From NCBI GenBank assembly GCA_026985655.1, contig JALSQB010000162.1:1-8964 (forward strand): DNA of 8,964 nt, in the 5' to 3' direction. The notes under the pieces are model-generated. The model saw only the letters and a list, made by a program, of their open reading frames with translations. It had not been told where the DNA came from and ran no database searches. Both the position numbers and the translations under genes were made by a program. Shown here one piece after another: positions 1 through 6,556 of this stretch (positions are counted from its first letter, which is position 1; every line of letters starts with the position of its first letter). This DNA is from Campylobacteraceae bacterium (lineage in GTDB: Bacteria > Campylobacterota > Campylobacteria > Campylobacterales > Sulfurovaceae).

Positions 1-1095
1 TCAACCATTAAAGAGACTGACCAAATTTTTGGATATGGTAGTTCAGAAGAGTATTTTAATACACTTAATCAGCCCTATACTTATCATAGTCAATCATTTT
101 TAATGGCAACAATTAGTGAATCTAACTCTGAACATATTGCACTTGCTAAGTCACAAGAGAGAGATCTTGACCCCTTTGCACTCGCCAATAAGAACTTATA
201 TTCGATTATGCACAGTACGGCTAAAGAGCTAAATCAAATAACTGAAAACCTAGAAAATATTGTCGATCAACGTACCCAAGAATTAGCAACACTCAATAAA
301 GAGTTACAAATCAAAATTAAAGATGCTGTTCGTAAAGAGAAACGTCAAAATGCCATTATGAATCAACAGTCACGATTGGCTTCTATGGGTGAAATTTTGG
401 AGAACATTGCCCACCAATGGCGACAACCACTCAACACTGTCTCTTGGATTATGAACGATACACTTGTCAAAGCACAATTGGGTAAAAGTGATGAAGTTAA
501 TTTGGAAGAACTTGCAAAAAAAGTCAATCACTCTATTCAATTTTTATCTGAAACGGTTGAAGACTTTAGACGATTTGTAGATCACTCTGACATTCCTCAA
601 ACTTTTAATTTAAATAAAGTAATTAAATCTACTATCTTACTGATTAGAGAGACCCTTATTCGTTCTAAAATTAAGATTGAACTCTATTGTGAAGAGAATA
701 TTAAATATAAAGGTTTTGAAAATGACATTAAGCATGTGGTGATGAACATCATTAACAATGCACGAGATGCCTTTGAAGAGAATCAAATAACGAATGGTCT
801 TATTGTTATTCGTGTTTACCATGAGAAAGATGCTTTGCTTATTACTATTACAGATAATGCAGGAGGTATTCCAAAAAAGATTTTAAAAAATATCTTTGAG
901 CCTTACTTTACCACCAAACATAAAACCAAAGGAACAGGTCTGGGACTTTACATGTCCAAAGAGATGATTGAACGTGTTAAAGGAAGTATTGAAGTACCAA
1001 GTATTATTAATGGGAAAACTACTTTTTTAATTACCCTACCAGATGAAGGGGCTGAAGAGTCACTTCCTCCTGAAAAAAATCAGTTAGAAGCGTAA
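1..1095 (+). CDS. Sensor histidine kinase, 3' part (5' end outside window)
   Basis: The frame is open from base 1 with no stop, so 364 residues of a longer protein are visible. The first ATG, at 103, has no ribosome binding site and is probably internal. Residues 1 to about 65 are the end of an unidentified sensor region, with no membrane segment. Residues about 75-120 look like a coiled coil leading into the kinase core. The H-box AHQWRQPLN puts the phospho-accepting His at residue 138 (bases 412-414). The ATPase core follows in order: N-box NIINNARDAF (about 249-258), G1 DNAGG (285-289), FEPYFTT (299-305) and G2 GTGLGL (311-316). The protein should autophosphorylate and pass phosphate to a response regulator, but none is encoded in this window. 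Lack of a membrane segment in the visible part hints at cytoplasmic sensing, although the missing N-terminus could contain one. The kinase call is secure; the signal is unknown. Confidence 0.93.
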   Translation, partial: STIKETDQIFGYGSSEEYFNTLNQPYTYHSQSFLMATISESNSEHIALAKSQERDLDPFALANKNLYSIMHSTAKELNQITENLENIVDQRTQELATLNKELQIKIKDAVRKEKRQNAIMNQQSRLASMGEILENIAHQWRQPLNTVSWIMNDTLVKAQLGKSDEVNLEELAKKVNHSIQFLSETVEDFRRFVDHSDIPQTFNLNKVIKSTILLIRETLIRSKIKIELYCEENIKYKGFENDIKHVVMNIINNARDAFEENQITNGLIVIRVYHEKDALLITITDNAGGIPKKILKNIFEPYFTTKHKTKGTGLGLYMSKEMIERVKGSIEVPSIINGKTTFLITLPDEGAEESLPPEKNQLEA

Positions 1096-1107
1096 ATTAA
1101 CGCTTCT
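1086..1107 (-). terminator. Stem-loop at the convergent kinase/argC junction
   Basis: An 8-bp perfect inverted repeat, AGAAGCGT (1086-1093) and ACGCTTCT (1100-1107), flanks a 6-nt loop. It covers the kinase stop codon (1093-1095) and touches the first base of the argC stop (1107-1109). Read on the minus strand it is followed, after about 6 nt, by a run of seven T (complement of 1073-1079), so it better fits argC termination. In the plus direction no T-run follows. The distance to the T-run is longer than in a textbook intrinsic terminator. Confidence 0.45.
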
Positions 1108-2114
1108 TAAGGAACATACGAAATGGTAGGAATTCCTACCTCTTCAGATAAACCACACATTAGGTTCGCAGCCACCATCGCTTGAGAAGATGCTCCACGT
1201 AAAATATTATCAATGGCAATATTTACAAAGAGTCCATTTTTATTTCTTTTAGCAAAAATATCACAAAAATGCGTTCCTGCAACTGATTTTAAATCCACAG
1301 GCTCTTCACGAATACGAATAAAAGGGTCATCTTCATACTGCTTTTTCAAAATTGCAATAGGGTCAATATCCTCTTTTATCGTCGCATACACAGAGATTAA
1401 CTCTCCACGTGTTACAGGAATAAGATGGGGAACAAAGTTTACATTTAAACTCACCCCTTTAATTTTTTCTATCTTCTCGGCTATCTCAAAACTATGTCGA
1501 TGCACCAAGGGATTATAGGCAAACATATTTTCATTAATATTGACAAAGTGTGAAGTCTCTGCTAGTTTTTTTCCTGCTCCTGTAAGTCCAGACTTTGCAT
1601 CTACAAACAAAGGTGCATCTGCGTCTAAAAAAGAGACAAAAGGTAAAATTCCTAAAAGCGTTGCCGTTGGGTAACAGCCAGGTCCAGCTGCTAATTTAGT
1701 CGTTTTTAAAGCTTCACGATAATACTCAATCAAGGCATAAACTGATTTGTCTAAATTTTCTCTATCTTCATGTTCACAATAGACAGCCTCATAGGTTTCT
1801 AATTCTAAGCGATAATCAGCCGATAAATCTACTACTTTAACACCCTTAGCGATTAACTCTTTAGCAAATCCCATAGAGGTTTTATGAGGTAAAGCTAAAA
1901 AAACTAAATCACACTCTTCAGCCACCGATTCTACTGATGCTTTTTCCACTGGATAACTAATTACATCGACCAAAGAGGGGTGCAATGCTTCTATCACAGT
2001 ATCACCCTTAGTGGTTGCCAAATATTTTAGAACAAAATTTGGGTGCGTTAGCAACATTTTAATCAATTCTAAGCCAGTATATCCACTCGCTCCCACGACA
2101 CCTACATTTGTCAT
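1107..2114 (-). CDS. argC: N-acetyl-gamma-glutamyl-phosphate reductase
   Basis: This enzyme makes N-acetylglutamate 5-semialdehyde from N-acetylglutamyl phosphate with NADPH, the third step of arginine synthesis, in the cytoplasm. The 335-residue length is normal for the shorter ArgC type. The N-terminus has the NADP-binding loop GASGYTG (8-14). The catalytic Cys lies in AGPGCYPT (Cys147), and the conserved HRHSFEI motif (His205/His207) supplies the likely general base. The start ATG (2114-2112) overlaps the greA stop in the sequence TAATG, sharing one base, so translation is probably coupled to greA and no promoter of its own is seen. The gene ends against the convergent histidine kinase gene with only 11 nt between the two coding regions. 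Confidence 0.97.
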   Translation of the reverse strand: MTNVGVVGASGYTGLELIKMLLTHPNFVLKYLATTKGDTVIEALHPSLVDVISYPVEKASVESVAEECDLVFLALPHKTSMGFAKELIAKGVKVVDLSADYRLELETYEAVYCEHEDRENLDKSVYALIEYYREALKTTKLAAGPGCYPTATLLGILPFVSFLDADAPLFVDAKSGLTGAGKKLAETSHFVNINENMFAYNPLVHRHSFEIAEKIEKIKGVSLNVNFVPHLIPVTRGELISVYATIKEDIDPIAILKKQYEDDPFIRIREEPVDLKSVAGTHFCDIFAKRNKNGLFVNIAIDNILRGASSQAMVAANLMCGLSEEVGIPTISYVP

Positions 2115-2593
2115 TAGAGTCTCATCGCTTCTATGGATTCTATGTCAAAAGTTTTTGTACCAGAGGGGAGTTGAATGGTCGCTTCATCACCTTCTTCTTT
2201 TCCTAACAGTGCTTTTGCCATAGGTGAACCTGATGAAATCCACCCTTTATCTAAGTCTGACTCTTGCGAACCTACAATGGTATAAACAACTTCTGAGTCA
2301 TCTTCTTGGTCAATCAGCTCCACACGTGAGCCAAAGGAAACACGCTCATGTGCCAATTTTGAGGGGTCTATGACTTGCGCTCTTCCAACCAAATCGGTTA
2401 AGTCTAAAATACGTGCTTCCATCAAACCTTGTTTATCTTTGGCAGAATGATACTCTGCATTCTCTTTTAAATCACCTAATTCACGTGCCACATCAATCAC
2501 TCTAGCAATCTCTGCACGTTCTACGGTTTTTAGTTGTTCTAACTCTTTTGAAAGTTTATCAAATGTCACTTTTAACATTGGTTCTTTTTGCAC
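2114..2593 (-). CDS. greA: Transcription elongation factor GreA
   Basis: GreA enters the secondary channel of RNA polymerase and stimulates cleavage of backtracked transcripts. The 159-residue length is typical. The N-terminal coiled-coil hairpin carries the acidic tip in GDLKENAEYH (Asp41 and Glu44, at the same positions as in E. coli GreA). The C-terminal FKBP-like domain contains the conserved GSPMAKALLGKEEGDE stretch. I take the GTG at 2593-2591 as the start: AAGGGA lies 6 nt before it, and the resulting MQKEP N-terminus resembles that of Helicobacter GreA. The next start, ATG at 2578-2576, would remove those conserved residues. The gene is first in a two-gene operon with argC and has a strong extended -10 promoter. 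Confidence 0.96.
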   Translation of the reverse strand: MQKEPMLKVTFDKLSKELEQLKTVERAEIARVIDVARELGDLKENAEYHSAKDKQGLMEARILDLTDLVGRAQVIDPSKLAHERVSFGSRVELIDQEDDSEVVYTIVGSQESDLDKGWISSGSPMAKALLGKEEGDEATIQLPSGTKTFDIESIEAMRL

Positions 2594-2599
2594 TTTATT

Positions 2600-2605
2600 T
2601 CCCTT
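2600..2605 (-). promoter_or_regulatory. Ribosome binding site deciding the GTG start of greA
   Basis: On the minus strand AAGGGA lies 6 nt upstream of GTG. It supports the GTG start over the ATG five codons downstream. Confidence 0.7.
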
Positions 2606-2630
2606 ATATCATATGGTTTTAATTGGGCTT

Positions 2631-2639
2631 ATTATACCA
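2631..2639 (-). promoter_or_regulatory. greA-argC promoter, extended -10 element
   Basis: The minus strand reads TGGTATAAT, a perfect -10 hexamer (2636-2631) with the TG of an extended -10. T-rich DNA (complement of 2648-2654) lies upstream in place of a clear -35, as is common in Campylobacterota. The predicted transcription start near 2624 gives a leader of about 30 nt. On the plus strand the same bases also contain TATTAT (2630-2635), so the hydrolase promoter may overlap it. Confidence 0.65.
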
Positions 2640-2645
2640 TATATC

Positions 2646-3776
2646 ATGAAAAAAATATTACTAATCCTACTTTTTAATTTTCTCTTTTTAAAAGCATCGC
2701 TCATAGATTTTGAAAAATTTGTAGAAAAAAAAATATCTGAAAAAAGCCCTCCTTCTGCCTCTTTTGCCATTTTAAAAGGAGATAAAGTTATCTACACTAA
2801 AAGTATGGGTTATAATGATGCCAATCAATCACAAGCCACTAAAACCAATTCGGTTTATCATGTCTATTCACTTAGTAAAATTTTGACGGCAACGTTAGTT
2901 ATTCAACTCATAGAAGAGAAAAAACTTTCTTTAGATGACCCCATCAAAAAATTTTTTCCTAATTTCAATCTAAAATACAATGACAAAAATATCTCTATTA
3001 CCCTTGAAAATTTACTTAATCATAGTTCAGGCTTACAAGACCGAATGCCTAAAATTGCTAAGATGATAAATGGAGAGGAAAATCTCTTTATTGAACTACC
3101 TTTCCGACCAGGAAGTGAAGCTAAATACTCCAGTGCTGAATATATCATTTTAGCACAAATCATAGAACAAGTAACAATGGAAGATTTTGATGATTTAATC
3201 CAAGAACATATTTTAACGCCTCTTAAGATGACCCAAAGTGACTACCACTACAATAAAAAAATAAAAAACAATCAAGTCTATGGTACGCTTCAATACTTTT
3301 CACTTATTGACACGGTTATGCGATTTATGGTTAAAGAGAAAAATAAAGACCATTATGAAGGCACCATGTTATGGCTTAAATCGTTTGACATTAGCTGGAA
3401 ATCAGCAGGAGGATTGGTCTCATCCATTGATGATATGGCAAAATTTTTAGCTGGGTTTAATGGTAATAAACTCTTTAATCAACAAAGCAAAGATTTATTT
3501 TTTAAAAGAAAGAGTGTTCCTGTTCACTCGTGGATAACCTCACAAGAGCAAACAGACTTTGGTATCGGATGGTACCATATTCATGACAAAGGAAAGTTTT
3601 TCTATCAACACCAAGGCGTAGGTCCTGGTTTTCGAACTATTATGAGAATTTATCCTAAACTTGATGTCTCTATCATCATTTTAACCTCTCAAACCAGTGT
3701 AGATATTGATGCATGGGCAGATAAGCTAATTGATTCCATATTTTATATGAACCCTATTACTTCAAATTCTTTTTAG
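2646..3776 (+). CDS. Exported serine hydrolase, beta-lactamase family (class C / esterase type)
   Basis: With the start I prefer (ATG 2646) the protein has 376 residues. It begins with a Sec signal peptide: MKK, then a hydrophobic stretch to about residue 18. The serine beta-lactamase / D,D-peptidase fold is shown by the SxxK motif SLSK (Ser75 nucleophile, Lys78), by YSS at Tyr161 in the YxN position, and by HQGVGPGF (His322) in the place of the KTG triad. The NHSSGL motif is typical of the family. Possible activities are D,D-carboxypeptidase, D-amino-acid amidase or esterase; family members are very diverse and the substrate cannot be read from sequence. The second residue of the usual Tyr-x-Asn pair is Ser here. 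An upstream ATG at 2613 would add 11 hydrophobic residues ahead of the signal peptide, but neither start has a good ribosome binding site. The last 20 bases overlap the 3' end of the convergent haem protein gene. Confidence 0.85.
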   Translation: MKKILLILLFNFLFLKASLIDFEKFVEKKISEKSPPSASFAILKGDKVIYTKSMGYNDANQSQATKTNSVYHVYSLSKILTATLVIQLIEEKKLSLDDPIKKFFPNFNLKYNDKNISITLENLLNHSSGLQDRMPKIAKMINGEENLFIELPFRPGSEAKYSSAEYIILAQIIEQVTMEDFDDLIQEHILTPLKMTQSDYHYNKKIKNNQVYGTLQYFSLIDTVMRFMVKEKNKDHYEGTMLWLKSFDISWKSAGGLVSSIDDMAKFLAGFNGNKLFNQQSKDLFFKRKSVPVHSWITSQEQTDFGIGWYHIHDKGKFFYQHQGVGPGFRTIMRIYPKLDVSIIILTSQTSVDIDAWADKLIDSIFYMNPITSNSF

Positions 3777-4089
3777 GATTATACAAATCCCAATAGGTAT
3801 CAATTGCTTCATTAAGCTCTTTATCACTTAAGACACTAGGACTCTTAACTGAAAAGTTTCTAATAAAAGCACTGCCAATTAAAGAGTTTTTTTCTGTAGG
3901 ATTTTGCAAATACTCTTTAAGCGAAACTTTAAAAACAAGTTCCACACTATACGTTTTTAAATAGAGCATGAACATCTTCTCTAAGCTTGCGGGTTGATAC
4001 TTATGACAGCTTACACAAACATCTTGATAAACAGTAGATTTTGCATATATGCCCAATGTTAAAAATATTATGACAATAATTTTAGACAT
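3757..4089 (-). CDS. Small periplasmic single-haem c-type cytochrome-like protein
   Basis: The gene encodes 110 residues. Residues 1-16 form a signal peptide (MSKIIVIIFLTLGIYA), which gives a mature protein of about 94 residues. One haem c attachment motif, CVSCH (25-29), is present. The rest is largely helical in character and ends in a charged tail. His29 is the only histidine. The only methionines after the leader are Met39 and Met41, close behind the haem site, so no normal distal axial Met is apparent. A good ribosome binding site, AAGGAG (complement of 4096-4101), lies 6 nt before ATG. The gene lies 57 nt downstream of the NlpC/P60 gene on the same strand and may be co-transcribed, although a -10-like TATGAT (complement of 4118-4123) could give it its own promoter. 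Likely electron transfer or a c-haem sensor role; partner unknown. Confidence 0.8.
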   Translation of the reverse strand: MSKIIVIIFLTLGIYAKSTVYQDVCVSCHKYQPASLEKMFMLYLKTYSVELVFKVSLKEYLQNPTEKNSLIGSAFIRNFSVKSPSVLSDKELNEAIDTYWDLYNPKKNLK

Positions 4090-4146
4090 TTTTTACTCCT
4101 TGCATTTGACTATCAACATCATACAAAGCTTAGATAAAAATTTAAC

Positions 4147-4866
4147 TTATAAGGACGCAGTAAAGTAATTGTCTCGAATTACACGACGACCCCATAGAAA
4201 ACGTTTTTTATAAAATTGTTTTTCATTAAAATTGAAAATAACTATTTTTTTAGCACCTGAACTGGCATGAATAAAGTTGCCATTTCCCAAATAGATACCC
4301 ACATGAGAAACCTTTCCTGAACGTCTTTTTTTGGTATCAAAAAAGACCATATCTCCTTTTTTTAAATTATTATAAGATATGTACTGCCCCACACGTGCTT
4401 GATCACGTGAAACTCTTGGAATGTTAATCCCAGCATCACGATAGACTTTTTGTGTAAATCCTGAACAATCATAAGTATAAGGTCCAGTAGCTCCCCAAAC
4501 ATATTTTATGCCCAATAAACTTTTAGCCTCATTTTCAATTTTTGAAGCTACTGATGCGTTATGCTGTAAAGTATAAACAGGAGTAGGAGTAGTAGCATAA
4601 GTATAATTAGAAACTATTGGTGCTGGATTATGCCATTGTTCTTCAATCAATGGATAGGTTCTAGCCATTGGTAATAACTCAATAGAATTACTTACTTGTG
4701 CCACAACTAAAGGTGCTACCTTAGTTCTATTATTATCTCGATGTTCTTTGCTAATACCCATAATTTGTAATGCTGTTAGCTTCTGTGGTTTAACTGAATG
4801 TGTTGAGCAAGCTGTCATTAGTGTAAGTGAGCTTAAAAGTATTAACTTTGTAGAAATTGTCTTCAT
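4147..4866 (-). CDS. NlpC/P60 family cell-wall hydrolase, lipoprotein
   Basis: The 239-residue protein is a probable peptidoglycan endopeptidase of the Spr/MepS type. A lipoprotein signal peptide ends in LMTAC with the lipidated Cys20. Ser at +2 agrees with outer-membrane sorting by the E. coli Lol rule. Residues 21 to about 105 are a low-complexity linker rich in Thr, Pro and Tyr. The C-terminal NlpC/P60 papain-like domain (about 108-232) has the catalytic Cys134 in YDCSGF, His188 in SHVGIYLG and the third polar residue His200 in FIHAS. Family members cut stem peptides, commonly between D-iGlu and meso-diaminopimelate or across 4-3 cross-links. The exact bond here is not known. AAGGAGA lies 8 nt before ATG. 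The gene is divergent from the L,D-transpeptidase gene, which suggests linked control of cell-wall cutting and cross-linking. Confidence 0.93.
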   Translation of the reverse strand: MKTISTKLILLSSLTLMTACSTHSVKPQKLTALQIMGISKEHRDNNRTKVAPLVVAQVSNSIELLPMARTYPLIEEQWHNPAPIVSNYTYATTPTPVYTLQHNASVASKIENEAKSLLGIKYVWGATGPYTYDCSGFTQKVYRDAGINIPRVSRDQARVGQYISYNNLKKGDMVFFDTKKRRSGKVSHVGIYLGNGNFIHASSGAKKIVIFNFNEKQFYKKRFLWGRRVIRDNYFTASL

Positions 4867-4906
4867 GTTATTATCTCCTTTTTTGATTTTTAGTTTTTCT
4901 ACATCT

Positions 4907-4915
4907 AGTATAGCA
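4907..4915 (-). promoter_or_regulatory. Promoter of the NlpC/P60 gene, extended -10 element
   Basis: The minus strand reads TGCTATACT: a -10 box TATACT (complement of 4907-4912, one mismatch to consensus) with an extended TG. The predicted start near 4900 gives a leader of about 35 nt. No convincing -35 box is seen. Confidence 0.5.
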
Positions 4916-4958
4916 ATGATTTCGTGTTTTAATTGTGTTTTTTTTCACTTTTTTAGAA

Positions 4959-4978
4959 CTTTTAAAACCTTTTAAAAG
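4959..4978. repeat. 9+2+9 bp palindrome in the divergent intergenic region
   Basis: CTTTTAAAA, a CC spacer, then TTTTAAAAG form a perfect inverted repeat. It lies just upstream of a plus-strand TATAAT (4982-4987) and about 45 bp upstream of the minus-strand -10 of the NlpC/P60 gene. Position and symmetry fit an operator for a dimeric regulator. In such AT-rich DNA a chance origin is possible. Confidence 0.45.
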
Positions 4979-4981
4979 CAT

Positions 4982-4987
4982 TATAAT
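4982..4987 (+). promoter_or_regulatory. Candidate -10 box for the L,D-transpeptidase gene
   Basis: A perfect TATAAT hexamer follows the palindrome by 3 nt. If used, it gives a leader of about 95 nt containing the 20-bp tandem repeat. Two further -10-like TATAGT boxes lie closer to the gene, so which is used cannot be told from sequence. Confidence 0.4.
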
Positions 4988-5030
4988 ATGGGGTGTTATA
5001 AATTATATTCAAGTTACTAACTTTTGTTTT

Positions 5031-5070
5031 ATTTTATTTAGATATAGTGTTTTTTATTTAGATATAGTTG
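5031..5070 (+). repeat. Two-copy 20-bp tandem repeat with -10-like boxes before the L,D-transpeptidase gene
   Basis: Copies at 5031-5050 and 5051-5070 share 17 consecutive bases (TTTTATTTAGATATAGT, 5032-5048 and 5052-5068). They differ only at the first base and the last two. Each holds TATAGT (5044-5049 and 5064-5069), one mismatch from the -10 consensus, below a T-rich stretch. The period of 20 bp is close to two helical turns. The first box would give a leader of about 33 nt. A start from the second would fall at the ribosome binding site (AAAGGA, 5076-5081). The repeat may be a duplicated promoter or tandem regulator binding sites. Confidence 0.6.
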
Positions 5071-5088
5071 TTTATAAAGGAATAAATC

Positions 5089-6543
5089 ATGCAAGTAAAA
5101 AAAATATTTTTGATACTACTCTGCTCTGTGAACTTTTTATTTTCCACCCCTAGTACAGAGCAAGTAAATCAATTACTCTCTGCTATTAAAAAAGATGTCA
5201 CCTTAAACCCGAGAAGTTCAATACATAAAAAAGCCAATATTTTAAAAAAAAGTACCCAGCTAGAACGAGATTTTAACCAACTCTATTATGATTTTTTAGT
5301 CCATACTATTTATGGTGAGATAGATTGGAAATCTTTTGAACTATATCTAAGTAACAATCAAGAAAATCATATCAATTCACATTGGGTCAAAAGACCCCTT
5401 AACATTAATATCAATCAACTTATGGCACACAAAAACATTACACAAACATTACGAAATCTTGAACCTAAAGCTTATCACTACAAGCAATTGCGTTTGGCTC
5501 TTTATAAATTGTACAAAATCAAGTGGCAAGGTGGTTGGGGAAAACTTCCTCCTTTTAAAACACTCAAAAAAGGACAAAGTCGCACGATTGTGAGTAGATT
5601 ACGAAAGCGTCTAAGCATCTCGGGTGACTACAAAGGGTGTACTTCTAAAGTCTCCAAAAACTACTATGGAACTTGTCTTCAAAAAGCCGTTAAAAATTTT
5701 CAAAAACGTCATAATGTTCTAGCCGATGGAATTGTAGGAAAAGGAACGCAAAAACTTTTAAACATCTCAGTTGAAAGTAAAATTAAAAAAGTATTGCTTA
5801 ATATTGACAGAATTAAATGGCTACCACGTAGAACAAACCCACGGCATATTGTGGTTAATATTCCTGAGTATATGCTTCATTACTATGAATATGGAAAAGA
5901 GAAAAAAAGACTTAGAGTGATTGTGGGTGATACCAAACACCCTACGCCAATCTTTTCAGATATGCTTAGTTATCTTACCCTTAACCCTTATTGGAAAGTA
6001 CCTGCAAGTATTATCAAAAAAGAGATTGTTCCTGAGATGATTAAAAATCCTAATTACTTAAAGAAACATAAATTAGAAATTCATAAAACTTGGGAAGAGA
6101 ACTCTAGTATTATTTCATCTAAAAGTATTAATTGGAAACTTTATCTTGATAATGAAATCAAGTTCCCTTATCGGATTATGCAAGCACCCAGTGATAAAAA
6201 TGCTCTAGGAAGAATTAAATTTAAATTTCCCAATAAATTTGCTGTTTACCTGCATGATACCCCTACCAAACATCTATTTAGAAAGAAGAAAAGAGCTTTT
6301 TCCCATGGATGCATAAGACTCTCTAAACCCTTTTCTTTGCTTCAAAGTTTAGCAAAAGATGAACCCCATATTAGCACAGAAATAATTAGTAAAATCATTA
6401 AAAGCAAAAAGAAAAAAGAGATAAATATTACAAAAGATATTCCAATTGACCTAATCTATTTAACCACATGGGTCAATGATAAAAACCAACTTATCTTTGG
6501 TGATGATATTTATCAATACGACAAATATCAAACAAGAAAATAA
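5089..6543 (+). CDS. YcbB-type L,D-transpeptidase (YkuD domain, peptidoglycan-binding domain)
   Basis: The 484-residue periplasmic enzyme would join stem peptides at meso-diaminopimelate (3-3 cross-links) or attach other amines or proteins to peptidoglycan. A signal peptide spans about residues 1-19. Next come an LDT scaffold-like region (about 55-150) and a peptidoglycan-binding type 1 domain (about 160-226), with Cys184 and Cys196 as a possible disulfide. The YkuD catalytic domain (about 252-425) has His389, then after 16 residues SHGCIRLS with His406 and nucleophile Cys408. A lysine-rich tail of about 60 residues follows. E. coli YcbB (LdtD) has the same domain order but is longer (615 residues). 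The ribosome binding site AAAGGA lies 7 nt before ATG. The gene is followed after 13 nt by the peroxidase gene, probably in one operon, and diverges from the NlpC/P60 gene. Confidence 0.93.
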   Translation: MQVKKIFLILLCSVNFLFSTPSTEQVNQLLSAIKKDVTLNPRSSIHKKANILKKSTQLERDFNQLYYDFLVHTIYGEIDWKSFELYLSNNQENHINSHWVKRPLNININQLMAHKNITQTLRNLEPKAYHYKQLRLALYKLYKIKWQGGWGKLPPFKTLKKGQSRTIVSRLRKRLSISGDYKGCTSKVSKNYYGTCLQKAVKNFQKRHNVLADGIVGKGTQKLLNISVESKIKKVLLNIDRIKWLPRRTNPRHIVVNIPEYMLHYYEYGKEKKRLRVIVGDTKHPTPIFSDMLSYLTLNPYWKVPASIIKKEIVPEMIKNPNYLKKHKLEIHKTWEENSSIISSKSINWKLYLDNEIKFPYRIMQAPSDKNALGRIKFKFPNKFAVYLHDTPTKHLFRKKKRAFSHGCIRLSKPFSLLQSLAKDEPHISTEIISKIIKSKKKKEINITKDIPIDLIYLTTWVNDKNQLIFGDDIYQYDKYQTRK

Positions 6544-6556
6544 AAAAGGCTAAACT

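Noticed and set aside
103..105. ATG as the start of the histidine kinase gene
   Set aside because: The same frame is open back to base 1, there is no ribosome binding site before this ATG, and the upstream codons read as ordinary protein. The gene is cut by the window edge.
637..822. Minus-strand 61-codon frame
   Set aside because: It lies entirely inside the kinase gene, opposite conserved kinase motifs, with no recognisable protein features.
1213..1518. Plus-strand 101-codon frame
   Set aside because: It is antisense to argC, which has full family motifs; the composition is that of a shadow frame.
2011..2223. Plus-strand 70-codon frame
   Set aside because: It is antisense to argC and greA with no ribosome binding site or domain.
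2613..2645. ATG 2613 as the serine hydrolase start
   Set aside because: It would put 11 hydrophobic residues before a normal MKK-type signal peptide and would lie within the presumed promoter; ATG 2646 fits better, although evidence from ribosome binding sites is weak for both.
4090..4146. A terminator between the NlpC/P60 and haem protein genes
   Set aside because: No convincing stem followed by a T-run was found in the 57-nt gap; only the haem gene ribosome binding site and a weak -10-like TATGAT are visible.
4748..5153. Two plus-strand frames (4748-4975 and 4935-5153) across the NlpC/P60 to transpeptidase gap
   Set aside because: They overlap the NlpC/P60 start and the transpeptidase signal peptide in other frames, are rich in Phe from T-runs, and occupy the promoter region.
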